Origin: Gammaproteobacteria bacterium | GTDB taxonomy: Bacteria > Pseudomonadota > Gammaproteobacteria > Steroidobacterales > Steroidobacteraceae | Length of the DNA: 64,000 nt | Reading direction: 5' to 3' | Assembly: GCA_016707425.1 (NCBI GenBank) | Contig: JADJHU010000007.1 | Span: 1-64,000, forward strand | Shown here: piece by piece, positions 58,426 to 64,000 of the stretch | How positions within the stretch are numbered: position 1 is the stretch's first letter | Layout: each line of letters starts with the position of its first letter | The notes under the pieces: model-generated | The model's database searches: none | What the model saw: the letters and a program-made list of their open reading frames with translations, nothing else | Told to the model about the DNA's origin: nothing | Translations under genes and position numbers: made by a program

Positions 58426-58749
58426 TCAGTATCGGTCGCGGTCGTCGTCGTCGTCTTCTTCTTCCCAGTCGTCATCGTCGTCGTCATCGTCATCGTCTTC
58501 CCAGTCGTCGTCATCGTCTTCTTCTTCGTCTTCATCTTCATCCCCGGACTCGGACCAGCCCTCGGGTTCTTCCGTCCGTTCGAGGTCCATTTCGTGCCAC
58601 GCTTCGAGATCGATCTCCTCGATTTCGCCATCGAGATATTCGATTTCGATCAGCTCGGAATCCTCGTCGACCGAAAGCACACGGAAGGACTCGTCCTCTT
58701 CGAGGTTCTCGTACCACTGGCCCTTGACGGGCTCGTAATCCCTGCTCAC
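58426..58749 (-). CDS. Small protein with an Asp/Glu-repeat tail (DUF6763-like)
   Basis: 107 aa. The first ~60 residues are ordered (YEPVKGQWYENLEEDESFRVL, EIEYLDGEIEEIDLEAWHEMDLE). The last ~40 are almost entirely Asp/Glu with Trp punctuation (EDDDDDWEDDDDDD) and end DRDRY. The DNA is a GAC/GAT/GAA repeat that could slip. Acidic tails can bind metal, basic proteins or DNA-mimic targets. Function unknown. Confidence 0.85.
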   Translation of the reverse strand: MSRDYEPVKGQWYENLEEDESFRVLSVDEDSELIEIEYLDGEIEEIDLEAWHEMDLERTEEPEGWSESGDEDEDEEEDDDDDWEDDDDDDDDDDWEEEDDDDDRDRY

Positions 58750-58793
58750 CGTGATTGTCCTGGACTTGCTGCCGATGACCTGTAGCGGTGAGT

Positions 58794-59009
58794 TTAAGAC
58801 TGTCCGTCACGGGGAGGCAACGAGCCGGGGCTGGACGAACTCCTGTCGGCCGCCGGCCCTTCAGGAGGCGCGTCCGCATCATCGAGAATGGAGCGGCTGT
58901 GCCGCTCGAGATCGTCGAACTGCCCCGCGTCCACCGCCCAGAACAGTGCCCACACGGCGGCGCCGATGAGGAGGAGGCTGATCGGCACCAGAACGAAGAT
59001 GATGCTCAT
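58794..59009 (-). CDS. ccoS: CcoS, cbb3 oxidase maturation protein
   Basis: 71 aa: a single membrane helix MSIIFVLVPISLLLIGAAVW followed by FWAVDAGQFDDLERHS, the CcoS pattern. Required for cofactor insertion into cbb3 cytochrome oxidase. ATG 59009 overlaps the ccoI stop (ATGA). The structural ccoNOQP genes are not in the window. Confidence 0.9.
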   Translation of the reverse strand: MSIIFVLVPISLLLIGAAVWALFWAVDAGQFDDLERHSRSILDDADAPPEGPAADRSSSSPGSLPPRDGQS

Positions 59010-61280
59010 GCCGCAGCGGCTCTCGCGGGTGCAACCACCGTGCGCCGGCCCGCGGCGTCGTTCCTGGCACCCTGCGCGAGGCGCTGCGCATTGAGTACGA
59101 CGAGGAGCGAGCTCGCCGACATGCCGATGGCAGCCAGCCATGGCGGGATGAGGTCGAGCGCAGCGAGCGGCACGGCCGAGAAGTTGTAGACGAGTGACCA
59201 GACGAGGTTCTGGCGGATTACTCTCAGCGCTTCGCGCGCAGTGCGCACGCCATCGGCGAGCGCATCGAGCGAGTCGTTCAGCAGCAGGAGATCGGCCGCG
59301 GATTGCGCGACCGCCGAACCCTGGCCCATGGCGCAGGAGACGCTGGCAGCGGCCAGCACGGGACCATCGTTGACGCCGTCGCCGATCATGAGCACGCGGC
59401 GGCCGCTGCGCTGGAGTTCCTGCACCAGGACGATCTTCCCGGCCGGATCGAGCCGGCTCTGCGCCCGCTCGATTCCGAGTGCCGTGGCAACGCGTGCCAC
59501 GGCCTCGCTGCGGTCGCCGCTGGCGATCACGGGTTCGAGCCCGAGCGAGCGCAGCGTCCCGAGTGCGCGGGCCGCCTCGGGCCGCAGCTCGTCCCCGACC
59601 TCGAAGCTGGCGACGACGCCTGCCTCGCTGCCGAGACAGAGCGCATCGTCAGGCGGCGTGGTTCGGGCGAGCCCGGCGACGAACTCGGCGGACCCGAGCC
59701 GCCAGAGACGGCCATCGACCCGGCCCTCGATGCCACGGCCCGGCACCTCACGCACTCCGACGGCGGTGACGGCGGCATCCGCATGGGGTGAGAAGGCGAT
59801 CGCCAGCGGGTGGTTCGAGGAACGCTCGAGGGCGGCAGCGAGCGCGAGCGCCGTACGCGGCTCGAGCCCCGCCAGTGACCGGACCGCGGTGACGCAGGGT
59901 GAGCCCGAGGTGAGGGTGCCGGTCTTGTCGAGCACGACCGTATCGGCGCGTGCGAGCCGTTCAATCGCATCGGCGCGCGTCACGAGGAGCCCGATACGCG
60001 CCAGACGCGTGGTGGCAGCGGCGACGGCCGCGGGCGTGGCAAGGGACAGCGCGCACGGACAGGTGACGACGAGGACGGCCAGTGTCGCCGGGAAGGCGCG
60101 TGCGGGGTCCACGGCGACCCAGGCGAGTGCGACACCCGCAGCGAGCACCAGGAGGACGACGACGAACCACGAGGCTGCCCGGTCGGCGAGACGCGCGAGC
60201 CGCGGCCGCTCACGCTGCGCGCGCTCGAGCAGCGCGATGATCGAGGCGAGCGTCGAGCCGGCAACGTCCCGCGACGCCCGCACGACGATGGCATCGCTCG
60301 CATTCACGGCGCCGCCGGGTAGGTGCTCGCCAGCCTGTCGCCGCAGGGGCCGGGATTCCCCCGTCACGAGCGATTCGTCCACGAGTGCGCTGCCCTCTGC
60401 GAGTACGGCGTCCACGGGAATCACGGCGCCGCGGGGGATCGACAGCTGGTCGCCCACGCCGATCTGCTGCAGGGGGACGCGCTCGGTGCCACCATCGGGG
60501 CGCAGCCGGGTCACCTGTGCGGGGAGGCTGTGTGCGAGCGCCTCGCTGGTGGAGAGGCTGCGCTGGCGCACGGTCATCTCGATGTAGCGGCCGGTGCCGA
60601 GGAAAAATACGAACATCGTGATCGAGTCGTAATAGGTCAGCCCTGTGCCGCGCAGGGGTGTTGAAGACGCTCGCGCCATAGGCCAGTGCGAGCGCGAGGG
60701 CAACGGGCACGTCCATGCCCGGCGCGCGGCGGCGCAGGTCGTGCCATGCGCCGCGGAAGAACGGCCAGCCCGAGTAGAACAGGACCGGGGTGGCGATGAG
60801 CATCCCGATGTAGCGCAGATAGCTCTCGATCGCCGGGTCCATGTCGCCGGGAGGGGCCATGTACACCCCCCACATGTACATCATGGCCTGCATGCTGCCG
60901 ACGCCGGCGAGCCCGATGCGTTTGAGAGCGGTACGTCGCTCGAGCCGGAATGCGGACTCTGCCGCTTCGCCTGCGAGCGGCTGGGGCCGGAAACCTGCGC
61001 GCCCCACCGTATCGAGTATTTTCTGAAGGTCCGTGTGCGCAACCTGCCAGTCTACGGTCACACGGGAGGTGGCGACGTTGACGTGCACGCCGCCGATTCC
61101 TCCCAGGGCCGAGACCGCACGTTCGATCGAGCGCGCGCAGGCGGCGCAGCGTATGCCTTCGGCCGCGAAGACCGCACGAGCCCGGCCGTCGGCCGTGCGG
61201 GTCCAGAGCGCGTGGGCTGTCGCCGGGCGCGCGCCGGGGCGTGGCGTCGTTTCCTCGCTGCCGGCCTTTCCGACGGCCAT
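59006..61280 (-). pseudogene. ccoI: CcoI/CopA2-type copper P-type ATPase, one-base frameshift
   Basis: From ATG 61280: metal-binding domain with CAAC, membrane helices, then a break near 60651 in a CCCC run after YGASVFNTP. One extra C restores PLRGTGLTYYDSITMFVFFL. The second part has TGES, the translocation motif CPCALSLATP, DKTGTLTSG and GDGVNDGP, ending at 59006. It is about 757 aa if mended. It exports Cu to the periplasm for cbb3 oxidase and is coupled to ccoS. The indel sits in a homopolymer, so error is plausible. Confidence 0.9.
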
Positions 61281-61327
61281 CTGCTTCCCCCGATTGCCCA
61301 CCTCGTCGCTGCACCGCACAGGGATCG

Positions 61328-61356
61328 TTCGCCGCCGCGGGGCAATCACGTATAGT
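61328..61356 (+). promoter_or_regulatory. Candidate promoter of proBA
   Basis: TTCGCC (61328-61333), exactly 17 bases, then TATAGT (61351-61356, five of six to consensus), 29 bases before the proB ATG, in the gap between divergent ccoI and proB. Confidence 0.5.
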
Positions 61357-61385
61357 GGGAAGTCTAGCAGTACTCCCTTTCACGC

Positions 61386-62564
61386 ATGGCCGTCCCTTCT
61401 CCCGTCCCCGCCGAGAATCCGCTCACCGGCGCCCGTCGCATCGTCGTCAAGGTCGGCTCCGCCCTGCTCGTCGATCCCGGCTCCGGGAGCCTCGAGCGTG
61501 CCTGGCTCGAGACACTCGTCGAGGATCTGGTGCGGCTGCGCCGCCGCGGGCAGGAGGTGCTGCTCGTCTCCTCGGGGGCGATCGCGCTCGGACGTCGCCA
61601 GCTCGGACTCGCGCGTGGCGCCCTGCGCCTCGAGGAGAGCCAGGCCGCAGCCGCAGTCGGGCAGATCGGTCTCGCGCACGCCTACAAGGAACTGCTCGGA
61701 GCCCATGAGATCACCGTCGCGCAGGTCCTGCTGACTCTCGAGGACAGCGAGCGTCGCCGCCGCTATCTCAATGCGCGCGAGACGCTGAACGAGCTGCTCG
61801 CGCTCGGTGTCCTGCCGGTGATCAACGAGAACGACACCGTGGCGACTGCGGAGATCCGCTATGGCGACAACGACCGGCTTGCCGCCCGCGTCGCGCAGAT
61901 GGCGGGCGCCGATTGCCTCGTGCTGCTCTCGGATGTGGAAGGCCTCTTCACGGCGGATCCGAACCGGCACACCAGCGCCCGCTTCATCGCTCGCGTGGAG
62001 GAGGTGACGAGCGAGATCGAGGCCATGGCTGGCGGCTCGGCTTCGGCGGTCGGCTCCGGCGGCATGACCACGAAGATCGCTGCGGCGAGGATCGCCGTGG
62101 CCGCAGGGTGCCATATGTGCATCGCTGCGGGCCATCACCCGCATCCGGTGCGACGCATCGAGGAAGGTGCGCGCTGCACCTGGTTCGTGCCCCATGCCAC
62201 CCCGGTTGCTGCCCGCAAGCAGTGGATCGCGGGGACGCTGCGCCCCACAGGGGCGCTCACCGTCGACGACGGTGCGCTGCGCGCGCTGCTCGCCGGCAAG
62301 AGTCTGCTGCCGGCCGGCGTGGTACGCGCAGCAGGGCATTTCGAGCGCGGCGATACGGTGAGTGTGCTGGCGCTCTCGGGTGCGGAGATCGCCCGCGGCA
62401 TCGTGGCCTATTCCGACGGCGATACCGCCCGCATCATGGGCCGGCGCAGTGTGGAGATTGCCGGTATCCTCGGCTTCCGTGGCCGTGACGAGATGATCCA
62501 CCGCGATGACCTCGTGATCCTGCGCGGCGAGCGGTCCGATGCGAGCGTGGAGCTCGCCCCGTGA
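61386..62564 (+). CDS. proB: Glutamate 5-kinase
   Basis: 392 aa. Kinase domain ([64 protein letters not shown]) and a C-terminal PUA domain ([20 protein letters not shown]). Phosphorylates glutamate, the first committed step to proline, usually feedback-inhibited by proline. GTGA overlap with proA. Confidence 0.96.
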   Translation: MAVPSPVPAENPLTGARRIVVKVGSALLVDPGSGSLERAWLETLVEDLVRLRRRGQEVLLVSSGAIALGRRQLGLARGALRLEESQAAAAVGQIGLAHAYKELLGAHEITVAQVLLTLEDSERRRRYLNARETLNELLALGVLPVINENDTVATAEIRYGDNDRLAARVAQMAGADCLVLLSDVEGLFTADPNRHTSARFIARVEEVTSEIEAMAGGSASAVGSGGMTTKIAAARIAVAAGCHMCIAAGHHPHPVRRIEEGARCTWFVPHATPVAARKQWIAGTLRPTGALTVDDGALRALLAGKSLLPAGVVRAAGHFERGDTVSVLALSGAEIARGIVAYSDGDTARIMGRRSVEIAGILGFRGRDEMIHRDDLVILRGERSDASVELAP

Positions 62565-63862
62565 ACAGCCGGAGCCCGGCTCCCGGGACCACGATGGCAG
62601 CCGACGAAATCGCGCGCGTGATGAGCGACATCGGAGGGGCGGCGCGCGCGGCTGCCCCGAGGCTCGCGCTCTCGACGGGTGCCGAGCGCAATGCCGCGCT
62701 CCTCGCTGCGGCACGCGCGCTCCGCGAGCGTCGCAGCGGGATCCTCGAAGCGAATGCCCGCGACATGCGGGCTGCGCAGGATCGCAACCTGACGGCGGCA
62801 CTCCTCGACCGCCTGCGTCTCGACGACAGGCGCGTCGAGGCGATGGCCCGCGGGCTCGAGGAAATCGCGGCGCTTGCGGATCCGCTGGGAACGGTCAGTG
62901 CCGAGTGGACACGGCCGAACGGGTTGCACATCCAGCGCGTGCGCGTGCCGCTCGGCGTGATCGGCATCATCTACGAGAGCCGCCCGAACGTCACGGCGGA
63001 CGCGGGGGCGCTGTGCCTGAAGTCCGGCAATCCCGTGATCCTGCGCGGCGGCTCGGAGAGCCGCGAGTCGAGCGCGGCGATCCACGAGTGCCTGCTCGCC
63101 GGGCTCGAAGCCGCGGGTCTCCCTGCGGCGGCAATCCAGCTCGTGCCGACGGCCGATCGTGCGGCGGTCGGCCAGATGCTCTCCGGGATGACCGGCCTGA
63201 TCGACGTGGTCGTGCCCCGTGGCGGACGAAGCCTCGTCGAGCGTGTGCAGGCCGAGGCGCGCGTGCCCGTGATCGGGCATCTCGAGGGCAACTGCCACGT
63301 CTACGTCGACCGTGATGCGGACCTCGCGATGGCGCGCTCGATCGTGCTGAACGCCAAGATGCGCCGCACGGGTATCTGCGGGGCTGCCGAGACGCTGCTC
63401 GTCGATCGCGGCTGCATTGCGACGCACCTCGGCCCGCTCGTGGCCGACCTCATCGCGGCAGGCTGTGAGGTGCGGGGCGACGCGGACGTGCAGCGTGTGG
63501 ATCCGCGCGTCCGGCCGGCGACCGAGGAAGACTGGCGTACGGAGTACCTCGATGCGGTGATCGCGGTGCGCGTGGTTGCGGGCGTGGACGAGGCGATCGA
63601 GCACATCGGACGCTACGGTTCCGCGCACACCGAGTCGATCGTCACCCGGAACGCCCGGACTGCCGATCGCTTTCTCGGGCGCGTGGACAGCGCCATCGTG
63701 CTGCACAACGCCTCGACGCAGTTCGCGGATGGTGGCGAGTTCGGCATGGGCGCGGAGATCGGCATCTCGACCGACCGGTTCCACGCCCGCGGCCCGGTGG
63801 GCGTGGAGCAGCTGACCAGCTACAAGTACGTGGTGCGCGGCAGCGGGCAGGTGCGGCCCTGA
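62561..63862 (+). CDS. proA: Gamma-glutamyl phosphate reductase
   Basis: 433 aa. [22 protein letters not shown] (substrate/NADPH region), catalytic Cys in [16 protein letters not shown], and the C-terminal [17 protein letters not shown]. Reduces glutamyl-5-phosphate to the semialdehyde that cyclises on the way to proline. Start GTG 62561 overlapping the proB stop, giving translational coupling expected for a labile intermediate. Confidence 0.96.
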   Translation: MNSRSPAPGTTMAADEIARVMSDIGGAARAAAPRLALSTGAERNAALLAAARALRERRSGILEANARDMRAAQDRNLTAALLDRLRLDDRRVEAMARGLEEIAALADPLGTVSAEWTRPNGLHIQRVRVPLGVIGIIYESRPNVTADAGALCLKSGNPVILRGGSESRESSAAIHECLLAGLEAAGLPAAAIQLVPTADRAAVGQMLSGMTGLIDVVVPRGGRSLVERVQAEARVPVIGHLEGNCHVYVDRDADLAMARSIVLNAKMRRTGICGAAETLLVDRGCIATHLGPLVADLIAAGCEVRGDADVQRVDPRVRPATEEDWRTEYLDAVIAVRVVAGVDEAIEHIGRYGSAHTESIVTRNARTADRFLGRVDSAIVLHNASTQFADGGEFGMGAEIGISTDRFHARGPVGVEQLTSYKYVVRGSGQVRP

Positions 63863-63891
63863 GGGCGGCGTGGACTGAGGACCGCAACCGT

Positions 63892-64000
63892 CTACGGTGC
63901 TGCGCGCCTGCGGTCAGTGTCTGCTGTTAGCCCGAAAATTCCGCCCCGCAGCGAATAGACCCTCACGATGCCGCGGGCGCGCAGCTCGCGGGCTGCGGCC
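63892..64000 (-). CDS. C-terminal fragment of a rhodanese-like protein
   Basis: Minus-strand frame entering from the right edge, ending at TAG 63892. The peptide RARGIVRVYSLRGGIFGL matches the end of rhodanese-like domains (LRGGIFGW pattern). The active-site loop would lie outside the window. It converges with proA, 29 bases apart. Confidence 0.5.
   Translation of the reverse strand, partial: AAARELRARGIVRVYSLRGGIFGLTADTDRRRAAP

Noticed and set aside
56795..58738. 647-aa plus-strand frame across htpX, VIT1 and the acidic gene
   Set aside because: Spans three clear minus-strand genes. Its Ser-repeat tail is just the complement of the Asp/Glu codons.

Overview
The window reads as high-GC chromosomal DNA of a gammaproteobacterium, most like the Nevskiales/Steroidobacter-type lineages. 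The grounds are minCDE, a MotAB stator pair, the cbb3 maturation pair CcoI/CcoS, proBA, azurin, TypA, a VIT1-type ferritin fusion and a short acidic protein of the DUF6763 type. The lineage is inferred from gene content, not from a marker gene.

From about 1 to 28 kb is an accessory region. Positions 1-3.7 kb hold mobilisation-type genes (DUF932, RadC/JAB, MobC, relaxase), several of them frameshifted. Positions 3.8-20.4 kb form a defence island built around a DNA-phosphorothioation cassette of the Ssp type: sspA (cysteine desulfurase, frameshifted), then divergently sspB-sspC-sspD (DUF4007 protein, large P-loop ATPase, PAPS-reductase-like ATP pyrophosphatase). Converging on sspD with a 5-base gap is a tightly coupled seven-gene unit on the minus strand: a small ribbon-helix-helix protein, a PLD-helicase fusion, a 78-aa protein, an SMC/DndD-like ATPase split by an IS21-family element, a 153-aa unknown, a DUF262 protein with a Cys/His tail instead of a nuclease, and a Ser/Thr protein kinase. 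The SspABCD half follows known systems. The DUF262-kinase pairing is the most unusual part. Positions 20.4-28 kb hold a tRNA-Arg(ACG), a tyrosine-integrase scrap, a second IS21-family element inside another gene, a two-gene TPR locus, and a 42-bp repeat present twice.

From 28 to 64 kb the DNA is ordinary core sequence: CoA metabolism (crotonase, double CaiB/BaiF), cell-division site selection (minCDE), an RRM protein behind a structured leader, a NYN-LOTUS protein, an ILVBL-like ThDP enzyme, motAB, folE, a CzcCBA-type metal efflux operon, typA, an MsbA-like exporter, glycerophosphodiesterase, ferredoxin-NADP reductase, azurin, tesB, a urea transporter, a GlcD-like oxidase, htpX, ccoIS and proBA. 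A rhodanese-like fragment runs off the right end.

Two insertions can be undone exactly. Removing each IS plus one copy of its target duplication restores a continuous reading frame. Many other genes carry one- or two-base indels in homopolymers or CG repeats (DUF932, radC, relaxase, sspA, both IS21 gene pairs, czcC, ccoI), so base-level assembly error should be excluded before calling these genes dead.
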